Made by a program: the position numbers and the translations under genes
Shown here: one piece after another, positions 18,296 through 27,429 of the stretch
Numbering within the stretch: the stretch's first letter is position 1
Layout: every line of letters begins with the position of its first letter
Source: Saprospiraceae bacterium
GTDB taxonomy: Bacteria; Bacteroidota; Bacteroidia; Chitinophagales; Saprospiraceae
Direction: 5' to 3'
Assembly: GCA_016710235.1 (NCBI GenBank)
Contig: JADJLG010000001.1
Location: 2,593,501-2,657,500, forward strand
Length of the DNA stretch: 64,000 nucleotides
Notes under the pieces: model-generated
The model's input: only the letters and a program-made list of their open reading frames with translations
The model's database searches: none
What the model was told of the DNA's origin: nothing

Positions 18296-20530
18296 TTATT
18301 TCTTTTTGAAATGATTGAGTTTGTATCGAAATCCCAAGTATGGTTTTATTCCTGAAGTTGGTGCAAATTGTTCAATGGCATTGAAATATGAAGCAGATGG
18401 ATCTGAAGCAGAAATGATAGCATCATGCTGAGTATAACCAGTAATATTTTCGACACCGCCATAAAATTCCCAGTTTTTCCAGGAGTAATTCAGTTGAGAA
18501 TTTACGAGGAAATATCCGGGGCTTGTTCCGGTATGATTGTGACTTGAGTGTATCGGCAAAAAGTTCTTTTCTGCAAGTCGCATGCTGCCGGTATAAGTAC
18601 CCGTCACACTCACTGACCATTTTTGATTTGGTGCTGAATAATCTATCGTGCTGAAGGCTCTCCATCGGGATGTCAATGGTACTTGTTTGGTACCATGCCA
18701 ATATGCAGCAATTGACTCCACATATTTTCCTCCTGTCTTTACTTCAAGTCCCTTTACTAAAGTGGTAGAAAGGGTAGTAGCAAGATGTAATGCTGAAGAT
18801 TTGTTTTTCAAATTGTACAAATACACTTCTCCCTCATTTTGGTTGTATTCCACGTCAGCAACCAATTGATTTTCGAAATCGGTGTAATATGCATCTATAT
18901 TTAAAGTAAATGCTTTTGTTTTTAAACTCGGTTTGTAGACAAAATTTAAACCATAGTTCCAAGCAGATTCATACTTCGCATCGTACTGAATATTCCAGCT
19001 GTAATTGGTAACAAGGTATTGGAGATTGTCAGCCAAAATGCGAGGAAGTCTATAGCCTCTACCGACTGAAAATCTCAAGGTCAATTCCGGTACTAAATTA
19101 TAACGAACATTCAATCTCGGAGCTAAAAACCATTGTTCTGTTTTAATCCAATCCACACGCTGAGTTATGGTAGCGATGAATTTTTTCAATTCCTGATCAG
19201 AAGTGCTTCCGCTTTGGAAGTTGTATTCCAAGTTGATCGCAGGCGTAATTTCTTTGTAATCTAATTTAGTATTGATCGAGTCCAGATTCAGATTTTCTTC
19301 TGCAAAATTTGCTTGTACTGATCCACCGATGTTGATAAAATGATTGTCGTCATAACTTTCATTATAAAGGATATTTGACAAAAATCTCAGTTCATTTGCA
19401 TCAAATTTTCTTTGGATGCTGCCATATTCTCCGTCTATTTTAGAGTAAGATAGATCCCAGATGCTTCCTAAGGTTCTTGTTTTTTTCTCAAAGCCAACAT
19501 AACCCAAATTGCCTGAAACTCCTGCAAAATGTGTATTGATTTCTGTCCGGTAATTTTTTTCAGAGGAAATCGCACCACCTTCCTTTTTATCTCCAAAAGC
19601 TTGAAATTGTAGGTGCCCTTCGAATTTAGTTCCAAGCAAAGTATTCCTTTGGATTACATTCCATTTATTCTGAAGAGGATCATCATAGAAACCATCTTTG
19701 TTATGATCTCGTCCACCCTGGTGCTGAGAATAATGTGCATAAATACCGCTATGCTGTTTTATATTCCAGCTGTGATTGAGGTGTAAATTGACTTCTGCTC
19801 TCTCATGCCCATCCGCATAGACATTTGCAAAAAAGCGATGATCCGTTTCTGGTTTTTTGAGACTGGTGTTGATAGCCCCAGTGATGGATTCAATCCCATA
19901 TATTGAAGTTCCTGCGCCTTTGAGGATGTTGATCTGATCCAACCACGTTCCGGGTATGTAATCGTAACTTTGAGAGGAGAGAATTCCACCAAAAACAGGC
20001 CTGTTCTCGATCAGGTTTTGAGTGTAAAGTCCGCGTAATCCCAAAAATTGAATTTCTCGATTTCCGGTTGCTGCATTCGTATATGTCAAATCGACTGTAT
20101 TGGTACCTTGGAAACTTTCTGACAAACTGCAACAAGCCGCCTTTCTAAAATCCTGTGACCCCAGTGTTTCCAGATTGATTGGATTTAGCAATGAAAAACT
20201 CGCGCTTTGTCTGGCGCTTTTTACAGTGATTTCTTGAAGGTCAACTCCTTCTCGGAGCTTAAACTTTAGGAAGTTTTGTGCTTCATCGAGCAATATAGTG
20301 TCAGCCTTAAACCCAATAAATGATAGGATAAGATGTTTTGCATCGGTTTTTTTCATTAATACGAATGCGCCGTTTTTGTCTGAAACTGTTCCATCAGGGG
20401 TTTCTAAAAAGCGGATCGTTACGCCGGGCAAGGTCTGATTGTTTTGGTCATAGATGATACCACTTATCATTTGAGCTTCCGAAAATATTGGTAGGCTCAC
20501 GAAGAGGATATAGAGAATATATTTTTTCAT
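18296..20530 (-). CDS. TonB-dependent outer-membrane receptor, probable metal or metallophore uptake
   Basis: 744-residue receptor: signal peptide ending FSEAQ, a carboxypeptidase-regulatory-like domain (GIIYDQNNQTLPGVTIRF), a plug domain from about residue 105, and a 22-strand barrel ending GFRYKLNHFKKK. The plug carries KAACCSLSESF, a double Cys found in a Bacteroidota receptor subgroup, and ends with GAGTSIYG. A small Cys/His-rich secreted protein is encoded directly upstream on the same strand, which favours a heavy-metal-related substrate such as copper. That substrate is inference. No riboswitch or Fur-like box is evident in the 120-bp spacer. Confidence 0.92.
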   Translation of the reverse strand: MKKYILYILFVSLPIFSEAQMISGIIYDQNNQTLPGVTIRFLETPDGTVSDKNGAFVLMKKTDAKHLILSFIGFKADTILLDEAQNFLKFKLREGVDLQEITVKSARQSASFSLLNPINLETLGSQDFRKAACCSLSESFQGTNTVDLTYTNAATGNREIQFLGLRGLYTQNLIENRPVFGGILSSQSYDYIPGTWLDQINILKGAGTSIYGIESITGAINTSLKKPETDHRFFANVYADGHERAEVNLHLNHSWNIKQHSGIYAHYSQHQGGRDHNKDGFYDDPLQNKWNVIQRNTLLGTKFEGHLQFQAFGDKKEGGAISSEKNYRTEINTHFAGVSGNLGYVGFEKKTRTLGSIWDLSYSKIDGEYGSIQRKFDANELRFLSNILYNESYDDNHFINIGGSVQANFAEENLNLDSINTKLDYKEITPAINLEYNFQSGSTSDQELKKFIATITQRVDWIKTEQWFLAPRLNVRYNLVPELTLRFSVGRGYRLPRILADNLQYLVTNYSWNIQYDAKYESAWNYGLNFVYKPSLKTKAFTLNIDAYYTDFENQLVADVEYNQNEGEVYLYNLKNKSSALHLATTLSTTLVKGLEVKTGGKYVESIAAYWHGTKQVPLTSRWRAFSTIDYSAPNQKWSVSVTGTYTGSMRLAEKNFLPIHSSHNHTGTSPGYFLVNSQLNYSWKNWEFYGGVENITGYTQHDAIISASDPSASYFNAIEQFAPTSGIKPYLGFRYKLNHFKKK

Positions 20531-20650
20531 GAATTATAATTGTTAGTGATTCAAAATTGAATGTAAATCAATTCAAGTAGCAATAATGCAACTACTCAAT
20601 TCAATCTGAATTCTTTGAGATGAATACAGAATATGGATTATCTTATGGAA

Positions 20651-21115
20651 CTAACAAATAAAAGAGCATAGCAGAATGCGTCTTTCTTTGCCATGCTGAG
20701 GTGGAATGATTTCCGGAAGAGGTGATTTTAATGAATAAGTATATAAATTATCATAATGAAAATTAAACTGTACCAATGGTGGCTCAGCTAAAAAAATCTC
20801 TACTAAGTGATGGCTGTTTTCCGGTACAAAATTGAGAGAAGCATTCAGGTATTGAACATCCTTTTTGCCACATTGATGCTTCTGAGAGCTGGTTTCATGA
20901 TGGTGGTCTGTGTGGCCCGTAACCTTAATTTTGCAACAGCTGGTGTTGCATGCGTCATTTACGGGGCAAGCTTCCTGAGAGGGTATGAAGCTTACGTAGA
21001 TTTCTTTAACACAGTGGCAACTGAAAGAAAAAACGTTCAGACCTATCTGTGCGACAAGTACATGAACAATGAGCCAGCCAAAGAATATTTTTCTAGACAC
21101 TTGTTTTGTAAACAC
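20651..21115 (-). CDS. Small secreted Cys/His-rich protein, HYC_CC_PP-like
   Basis: 154 residues with a hydrophobic N-terminal segment (about 12-30), then SCHC, CPVNDACNTSCC, the His-rich GHTDHHHE and a final IIPPQHG. The spacing of an early H/C pair, a CC pair and a late PP matches a Bacteroidota family I recall under the NCBI name HYC_CC_PP, which accompanies TonB receptors. The Cys and His content suggests metal binding, such as copper handling in the periplasm. It lies between an acyl-CoA dehydrogenase (17 bases after its stop) and the receptor gene, all on the minus strand. No enzyme motif is seen. Confidence 0.75.
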   Translation of the reverse strand: MFTKQVSRKIFFGWLIVHVLVAQIGLNVFSFSCHCVKEIYVSFIPSQEACPVNDACNTSCCKIKVTGHTDHHHETSSQKHQCGKKDVQYLNASLNFVPENSHHLVEIFLAEPPLVQFNFHYDNLYTYSLKSPLPEIIPPQHGKERRILLCSFIC

Positions 21116-21132
21116 CTTTGTACACCAAAAGT

Positions 21133-22275
21133 TTACCCCTTTACAATTTCACGGGCAATGACAAGTTTTTGTATTTCCGAAGTGCCTTCACCTATGGTGC
21201 ATAACTTTGAATCTCTATAGTATTTCTCAACAGGAAAGTCTTTCGTATAACCATAACCGCCAAAAATTTGCACTGCTTCTATGGACACTGCCACTGCAGT
21301 CTCTGACGCATAATACTTAGCCATAGCAGCCTGTTTTGTCATTTTCTGACCGCGATCTTTCATTTCTCCTGCCTGTCTTGTTAAAAGCTCTGAAGCTTCA
21401 ATCTTCGCTGCTATATCTGCGAGTTTAAATGCTATTCCTTGAAAATGGGAAATCGGTTTTCCAAATTGTTGCCTCTGTTTAGAGTACTCTACTGCTGCTT
21501 CGTAAGCACCTTTTGCTATCCCAACCGAGAGTGCTGCAATGCTGATTCGACCTCCATCCAGAATTTTCATTGCCTGAATGAATCCTTCTCCAACTTCTCC
21601 TATAACCTGAGATTGGTGAACTTTGCATTGATTAAAAATCAATTCAGCGGTTTCTGAAGCTCTCATTCCGAGTTTATTTTCCTTCTTGCCACCTGAAAAT
21701 CCTGGAGTGCCACGTTCAACTATGAAAGCTGTCAACCCACGGCTATCGAGCAGTTCCCCTGTCCTTGCAATGACAACAACTACGTCTCCACTGATGCCAT
21801 GAGTGATCCAGTTTTTGCTGCCTTCAATAATCCAATACTCACCTTCCCGGGTGGCAGTGCACTGCATTCTCATGGCATCTGACCCGGTGTTTGCCTCTGT
21901 GAGACCCCAGGCGCCAATCCATTCTCCTGTAGCGAGTTTACTTAGGTATTTTTGCTTTTGTTCCTCATTGCCAAAAGCTAAAATATGGCCTGTGCAGAGG
22001 CTGTTATGCGCAGCTACGCTGAGACCAATAGAGCCACATACTTTCGCTATTTCTTCAATGACTGTGATGTATTCCTGATAAGTCAGCCCGGCACCATTGT
22101 ATTTTTCAGGCACCAATACACCCAGAAAGCCCTGTTTTCCCATCTCGTGCATCATATCTACAGGAAAATGCTGCGATTCATCCCATTTCATAACATGAGG
22201 TAGGATATGGGTTTTTGCGAAATCTCTGGCAGTTTGTTGTATGAGTAGCAGCTGATCTGTTTTATGATTTACCAT
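21133..22275 (-). CDS. Acyl-CoA dehydrogenase
   Basis: FAD flavoenzyme oxidising acyl-CoA to enoyl-CoA in beta-oxidation or branched-chain degradation. At 380 residues it has family length. Motifs are AWGLTEANTGSDA (flavin contact), NWITHG, RISIAALSVGIAKGA, and QIFGGYGYTKDFPVEKYYRDSKLCTIGEGTSEIQ with the catalytic Glu in GEGTSEIQ, as in short- and medium-chain enzymes. Short-chain (butyryl-CoA) specificity is likely but not proved. A full -7 motif sits 23 bases upstream of the ATG. No electron-transfer flavoprotein gene is nearby. Confidence 0.94.
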   Translation of the reverse strand: MVNHKTDQLLLIQQTARDFAKTHILPHVMKWDESQHFPVDMMHEMGKQGFLGVLVPEKYNGAGLTYQEYITVIEEIAKVCGSIGLSVAAHNSLCTGHILAFGNEEQKQKYLSKLATGEWIGAWGLTEANTGSDAMRMQCTATREGEYWIIEGSKNWITHGISGDVVVVIARTGELLDSRGLTAFIVERGTPGFSGGKKENKLGMRASETAELIFNQCKVHQSQVIGEVGEGFIQAMKILDGGRISIAALSVGIAKGAYEAAVEYSKQRQQFGKPISHFQGIAFKLADIAAKIEASELLTRQAGEMKDRGQKMTKQAAMAKYYASETAVAVSIEAVQIFGGYGYTKDFPVEKYYRDSKLCTIGEGTSEIQKLVIAREIVKG

Positions 22276-22297
22276 GAAAGAGTACTTATCTGAAGTG

Positions 22298-22305
22298 CAA
22301 AGTTA
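22298..22305 (-). promoter_or_regulatory. -7 element for acyl-CoA dehydrogenase
   Basis: TAACTTTG on the minus strand, a full TAnnTTTG match, ends 22 bases before the ATG. There is no clear -33 element. Confidence 0.45.
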
Positions 22306-22965
22306 AGGAATTCTTTCGGCTAAGAGAATGTTGCGACCAGAGCAATCCATTGCCTTTACCCATTTGTTAATGGATTTTCCCAAATTTATCATTTTTTTTC
22401 ATGAAGTATCCGTGAAGTAAGTTTTATGTCTGTTAGGCCAAAGAGGATTCTGAAGATAGGGTAGTATAATGGGCTCAGTGTTGCAAGAAGCTGATATTTT
22501 GTCATGGACAAAATGCGGAATAATAATTGGCATTTTGAATTAATTTTCATTTGCGTACAGTTAAAGGTTTACTCAATCGATATTTGTAATCTGCGATAAT
22601 TGCAGAATATTACATATCTGAAAATAAAAATCTACCAGTAATATAAAAAATAATTGACCCAAAACTTGGATTTTATCATTTTCGTTTATTATGTTTGTAT
22701 TGCTTTTTTAAGCTAATATTAAAGATTATTTCATGTAATATTAAATTGAATTACCAATAAGAGCGAAATGAACCTTAGCCGACTGTAATAGATAGAAGTA
22801 AAAGTAAGAACAACCGTCTAAAATACCGTTTCAGACTTCAGAGGAAGTATACATGTAATTTATTTATTATTACGGGGTTCAATGAATCCGACAGCTGACC
22901 CTCAATCTTGATTGGAACAAGTCAGGTAGGACTTCAGTAAAGGCTGCCAACTTTATCGTTGTAAT
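22306..22965. other. Non-coding AT-rich gap before the surface-protein island
   Basis: About 660 bases with no credible ORF on either strand. A small hairpin AAGTC/GACTT lies near 22919-22934. Otherwise I see no repeat, tRNA or mobile-element end. It marks the border between conserved genes and the AT-rich accessory region. Confidence 0.5.
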
Positions 22966-22992
22966 ATGTCGAGCATTATAAATTTTATTAAC

Positions 22993-24345
22993 ATGAAGAA
23001 TGTGTTCTGTTTTATTATTATGTTGCAGCTTTTCCTGAGTTCGTGTAGCAAAATTGAAACCCGAGAAAATCCATCAAAATCTGAAGTAGCTGCCTTACAA
23101 AATAATTTTCCAACTGTTCAAGATGGGATATTAAAATTTTCTGATAATGACCAATTAGATGAATATGATGACTATCTTGATCAAATTCAACAAAATTTCA
23201 ACTATAATGACTATCCTGAATATTGTGGAAATAAGGCTTTGGATATCGAAGAAGCAAATAGAGGTTATGTTTCGATGAGAAAGATATTAAATGATTTAGG
23301 ATGAATGGATGGAGAAGCCTACGCGAATCATGAATTTATAAGAATGCCGGAACATACAAGTCGCTTATTTAATGAATATGGTGAAATCTGGATTGGATCG
23401 AATATATTTAAATATTTTGATCATTTCAATTATATCCAGATTGAAAATAACGACCTTGCTACACTTTTGGATATTAGGCAAAACGGATTAAAAATGCAGA
23501 GCAATATTAAATGGCATAATTCAGCCACAGATGATATTATTGCTAGTTCACCAAATGGAGCTTGCAAATTAGGATTGTTTCTATACGATTATAATCCTAA
23601 TTATCAGGCAAATAATCTATATTTAAAGCTTGCTATTGTCCTCTATGATATGGCAGGTAAGCAAGTTAAAACTGCGTATGCACTAAACGTAAGTATTAAT
23701 TGGGGAGATGGACAAATCCAAAATTTTACAATTAACAATTCTCCTAGTCAACTGGTAACTATATCACATAATTATTCAATATCGTTCAATGGACCAAATT
23801 CAGACATATTTGTAAGTGCTGCGGGGACAATTACGACCTGTAATTGTAGTTGCGCTAATTCTACTGTTTCTGGGAATATGACTTTTCACAATTGGTTGAG
23901 CCCTTGCCAGTTTTCTAAGGAAGCATGCTCAGGAGAGATATCTACGACAAATTATATTTATAATGGCTTGCCTTACAAATTGGTATTATCACAGTATTTT
24001 AACCTGAATGGTGATTTTTGGGATGGATATAAAGCCATTGCTGAACTTACAGGTAAGCATTTTACAAACAATAAACTTAGTAATCCTGGTGTTAGTATGA
24101 CGGTTGGAGCTATGGGTGGAACAGTGAATATGGAAGGTACATCAATATATAGAGATGAATGTAATAATCATGATCGTGCCTTTCTGCCAAAAACACAAAA
24201 GATAAGTAATATAACTGTGACTAATAAAAGAGGTAGACACACTCGCTGGGATAAAAACTATATTGATAATATAAGATGTAGAATAAATGTATCTGAAGCT
24301 CCTTCACATACATTTCAGACAAATGAATTTGAATATTGGCGATAG
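22993..24345 (+). pseudogene. PKD-like lipoprotein gene interrupted by an in-frame TGA
   Basis: One continuous frame is interrupted only by TGA at 23302-23304. The first part (103 residues) is a lipoprotein N-terminus with LFLSSCSK lipobox and an acidic stretch. The second (346 residues) starts with ATG directly after the TGA and has no signal peptide of its own. It contains EYGEIWIGSNIFKYFDHF, a PKD-like NWGDG...SHNY segment and a Cys-rich stretch (CNCSCANS), and ends EFEYWR. TGA is a normal stop in neighbouring genes, so this reads as one ~449-residue surface lipoprotein broken by a nonsense change, or as a sequencing error. Re-initiation at the abutting ATG would give an unexported protein. 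Function is unknown. Confidence 0.7.
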
Positions 24346-24367
24346 ATTATTGATTTCTTTATCGACC

Positions 24368-24406
24368 AAACTACCTACATGAATTATTAATTCATGTAGG
24401 TAGTTT
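24368..24406. terminator. Perfect 39-nt palindrome between accessory genes
   Basis: Nineteen bases (AAACTACCTACATGAATTA) are followed by a single T and then by their exact reverse complement. It lies 23 bases after the lipoprotein stop and 15 bases before the next ATG. There is no proper T-run (TTTACTAAATATT follows), so it may be a weak terminator, an mRNA-stabilising hairpin or a protein-binding site. Confidence 0.55.
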
Positions 24407-24420
24407 ACTAAATATTAAAT

Positions 24421-25155
24421 ATGGAACGTTTTTTTGTATTTATTTTTTGTTTTACATTTTTTAATTCCGCGGTTACTCAAAATGATTCTATGGAATATTT
24501 TGTTTTAATGCATAGCGGATTAAATCTTACACACTTAAAGGGATATGAAAATTATCTGGGAGATAAATTCATTAAATCTGTTCCTTCAGCAGGATATGAA
24601 ATTGAAATTGGAATGGGATTAAATTATAAAAGAATTAAGTTGAATGCAGGTATTGGATTTAAAAAGTCAAAATCAAATTATCTCACCCTTTCTGAGCCAT
24701 ATAATGATATTGCGCTTTTTGATGAAAATTTTATCAGAATAGATCTGGTATTGCATAAATTCTTCAGCTTTATTGAATTAGGATATCAAATTTTGCATAA
24801 GCATTCACTATTTATTTTAATTCAACAGTCATTCAACACTTATAATCGAGCTACCATAATAAATAATAAATCCTTAGAGAACCCGGATCCGAATCTGGGA
24901 ACAAGCGTTTTCTATACTAATTTTTATTTACACTCACATAAACCGGAGACCATATTGGGTTTTGCCTGGGAGTATAGCTTTGCGAAAAGATGGAATCTAT
25001 CCTTAAAATCGTCGATCAGTATAGTGCCATATGAATTGTCATATCAGATAATTAAGGACCCACAAACCCGACAGGACTGGACACTTCCAATACATGAGTG
25101 GACATTGGGATTTCAAATTCAATATATAATTAAATATTCTAAATTTAAGTTATGA
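24421..25155 (+). CDS. Secreted beta-rich protein 1 of 3, unknown function
   Basis: 244 residues with a signal peptide (FIFCFTFFNSAVTQ, cut about residue 20). The mature chain alternates aromatic and polar residues and ends with an aromatic/hydrophobic strand (FQIQYIIKYSKFKL), which looks like a small outer-membrane beta-barrel. I recognise no named family. Its stop overlaps the next start (ATGA). Base composition is clearly more AT-rich than in the housekeeping genes around it. Confidence 0.8.
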   Translation: MERFFVFIFCFTFFNSAVTQNDSMEYFVLMHSGLNLTHLKGYENYLGDKFIKSVPSAGYEIEIGMGLNYKRIKLNAGIGFKKSKSNYLTLSEPYNDIALFDENFIRIDLVLHKFFSFIELGYQILHKHSLFILIQQSFNTYNRATIINNKSLENPDPNLGTSVFYTNFYLHSHKPETILGFAWEYSFAKRWNLSLKSSISIVPYELSYQIIKDPQTRQDWTLPIHEWTLGFQIQYIIKYSKFKL

Positions 25156-26000
25156 AACGAGCTTATCTCATTTTGTCAGCTTACATGCTGGTTAATACTT
25201 GTATTTTTTCACAAAATAAATTTTTTCTTGGCTTTGATCTATTAGGTAGAAACGCTGAACATTACCATTACTTAAAATTTACACCTTTTTCCCCCAAGAT
25301 TTCGGATATTGAAGATATTTCGTTGTTTTCAACAGATTTATACGGTACTATAAATTATTCGGTGTATTTAAAATATAAGCAGAATAAGTATTTAACATGG
25401 TCTATTGGATATGAAACATTTTTGCTTGAAGATAAACTACCTTTGCGGGCTCATCTGTTTTGTGATAATTGTGTTAGTATACTCGGTTCTAGTAGTGGAC
25501 AATATTCCCGCAATTTTCCTGTTCACCTGGAATTACAGTTGCCATTGTGTAAGAATCTAAGAAAATTAAAGATTGTTCCTTTGATTGGGTTTAATCTAAT
25601 TTACAATGAACCTGAAGTTCACAATATTGGTTATGTGAGTGGTGCTAATTCATATTCGCATTACAGTACTGAATATGCATTGAATAATATCGAGGCTACT
25701 TTTGACCCGATTCGGCATTGGAATATTGGTTTAAGATATGGGGCAGGTTTAGAATTTAATATTTACAAGGATATTCGTTTGAATCTGACTTTTTTGGCTC
25801 AATATGGATTGTATGAAGTGAATAGGACCAGTTTCAAAATAATGCATTTGGATTTGCTGTTTAATGAGAATAAGATTGATGAAGGACTTTGGGTGAATAA
25901 GCAATCATTTTTTAGTAAACGATTGGGGATTGTTTTTCCTATGGATTGGGCTTACAGAAAGATTAAAGCCAATCCAATAAAAAAAATATTTGCAAAATAA
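25152..26000 (+). CDS. Secreted beta-rich protein 2 of 3, unknown function
   Basis: 282 residues with a signal peptide ending CIFSQ (about residue 21). The mature part has repeated Tyr/Asn-rich strands (YLTWSIGYETFLLED, RHWNIGLRYGAGLEFNIYKDIRLNLTFLAQYGLYEV) typical of OmpW/OprF-like 8-strand barrels, but no family can be named. A CDNC motif near residue 98 could form a disulfide. It overlaps the gene before by 4 bases and is followed after 10 bases by the third member, so the three are one transcript. Confidence 0.8.
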   Translation: MKRAYLILSAYMLVNTCIFSQNKFFLGFDLLGRNAEHYHYLKFTPFSPKISDIEDISLFSTDLYGTINYSVYLKYKQNKYLTWSIGYETFLLEDKLPLRAHLFCDNCVSILGSSSGQYSRNFPVHLELQLPLCKNLRKLKIVPLIGFNLIYNEPEVHNIGYVSGANSYSHYSTEYALNNIEATFDPIRHWNIGLRYGAGLEFNIYKDIRLNLTFLAQYGLYEVNRTSFKIMHLDLLFNENKIDEGLWVNKQSFFSKRLGIVFPMDWAYRKIKANPIKKIFAK

Positions 26001-26010
26001 ATTCTAAAGT

Positions 26011-26772
26011 ATGTTGAATGTTCGGACTGTATTAATATTGGGAATAGTTGGAGTTAGTTATGGAAATTTGTTTTCTCAAAAATGGAGTTTGGGGCTTGAG
26101 TCAGGTTTGTCTTTTAATATGCCAAGAAAGGTAGATTATTACTTAGAACGAAGATTTATTCAAATTTATTCAGATGCAAATACAAGCTTATATTATTTGT
26201 ATAAAGAAGAAGAATTTGGATACGATCTTGGTGTCTGTTCTCAAATTAAATTGTTAAAATATTGGAATTTATTTTGTAGGTTGAAATATGCACAGACAGT
26301 ATTTACTGGATGGCATAAAATGGATTCAAAATTGATTAATACATCTCAAGGTGAAGATAAAATATTCTATTTCGAGCTTGATAAATACAAAATTCATCAG
26401 GTTCGATTGAGTGTGGGTATAAATTGTCACTTTAATAATAAAGTATATTTTCAATTTTCTCCCATGTTATCAGTGCCTTTTTCCGTTTCAGTATATCGGT
26501 CAATCGGAGAATATGCTTTGAAGTTTACTCCACCTGATGAATATTTTAAATCAAAGGTTAAAAACAATGAATTGAACTTGAGAAAGTTGGCATTAGCATA
26601 CGAAGCTGAGGTTTCATTTAAATTGTGTCCGAAATTATTTTTATTTTGTAACTATACCTGGATTAAAGATTTATACCGCGAAAACTCAGATTATGATATT
26701 CCGTGGGGTATGAAAAGTTATATTGGAGGTCTAAGATTGTTCCTTATAAAAACAGGAAAGTCGAAAATATGA
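26011..26772 (+). CDS. Secreted beta-rich protein 3 of 3, unknown function
   Basis: 253 residues with a signal peptide ending GNLFSQ (about residue 23) and WSLGLESGLSF at the mature N-terminus, a usual start for Bacteroidota outer-membrane barrels. Strands such as HQVRLSVGINCHFNNKVYFQFSPMLSVPFSVSVY follow. The chain ends with a basic tail (KTGKSKI) rather than a terminal aromatic residue. It is the last gene of the trio. Similarity among the three is in architecture rather than obvious sequence identity. Function is unknown. Confidence 0.78.
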   Translation: MLNVRTVLILGIVGVSYGNLFSQKWSLGLESGLSFNMPRKVDYYLERRFIQIYSDANTSLYYLYKEEEFGYDLGVCSQIKLLKYWNLFCRLKYAQTVFTGWHKMDSKLINTSQGEDKIFYFELDKYKIHQVRLSVGINCHFNNKVYFQFSPMLSVPFSVSVYRSIGEYALKFTPPDEYFKSKVKNNELNLRKLALAYEAEVSFKLCPKLFLFCNYTWIKDLYRENSDYDIPWGMKSYIGGLRLFLIKTGKSKI

Positions 26773-26938
26773 TTTGTAGGATTTTCCTTTTCAGCAACAT
26801 CTATTATGTACCTGAAGGTGTGTTTAAATTCCTTTGTGCATTTGAAAACCATACTTCAGGGTAGCAATGTAGCCAAAATGCTAACTTGACTGATTTATCC
26901 ATTATGCATTTGGTTAGATATTAAAATATCGGTTTCAG

Positions 26939-27211
26939 ATGATATTTATTTGCAAACTTTATGGGATATTTCTTTGTTCTTTGTTGACTGACAGACTGGC
27001 CATACTCTGCCGCGCTGCGCTCAACCAAGAGATGGATCTCAATATCGTCAATCTGGACGGACAGAGGGTACTGCACAGCAGATTTCAGGCCACAGAAGGG
27101 GTGCATTATATTGCGGATATTCCCTCACACCTACCTCACGGAACTTATATCGTCAGTATATCAGATATTCTGGGACGACAGTGGTACAATACTAAGTTGA
27201 TAAAGCAATAA
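26939..27211 (+). pseudogene. Remnant of a T9SS sorting domain
   Basis: From about 27020 the frame reads as the second half of a type A T9SS C-terminal domain: MDLNIVNLDGQRVL, LPHGTYIVSISDILG, YNTKLIKQ. The expected preceding SPNPxxx strand and any cargo domain are absent, and the upstream part of the frame is unlike a signal peptide plus cargo. It is the 3' end of a deleted cargo gene. The 26773-26938 stretch before it shows nothing recognisable. Confidence 0.65.
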
Positions 27212-27212
27212 C

Positions 27213-27329
27213 ATGAAGTATATTCTCCTACTTGCTTTTTGTCTTTTTTGTATCCTTTTATGGTCTCAGAAGACTTTCTCTGTACTCCCCGATCTTGGTG
27301 GGGTGAGACAAAACTATATGAAAGAATAG
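27213..27329 (+). pseudogene. Truncated ORF with a signal peptide
   Basis: A 38-codon ORF starts 1 base after the T9SS remnant. MKYILLLAFCLFCILLWSQ is a convincing signal peptide ending in the usual SQ, followed by only 19 residues (TFSVLPDLGGVRQ...) before TAG. It looks like the 5' end of a second secreted-protein gene whose remainder was lost. A genuine small secreted peptide is possible but less likely. Confidence 0.4.
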
Positions 27330-27429
27330 GTTAAAATTTAAATGTATCTTTACTCCAAGAGCTCTGCATATGGATGAAGTAAGTGCAATAGGTTTTATTT
27401 GTGAAAGTTTGAATTAAATTATTCATTCT

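Noticed and set aside
20531..20650. Cobalamin or other riboswitch before the TonB receptor
   Set aside because: The spacer is only 120 bases, AT-rich, and lacks the conserved B12-box or other aptamer cores.
22910..22950. Mobile-element end near the island's left edge
   Set aside because: There is a short AAGTC/GACTT hairpin but no matching copy at the right edge and no transposase fragment, so an insertion boundary cannot be supported.
23302..23304. Selenocysteine or recoded TGA
   Set aside because: No SECIS-like hairpin is seen right after it, no selenocysteine machinery is in the window, and the family has no redox motif here. Other genes in the window end with TGA.
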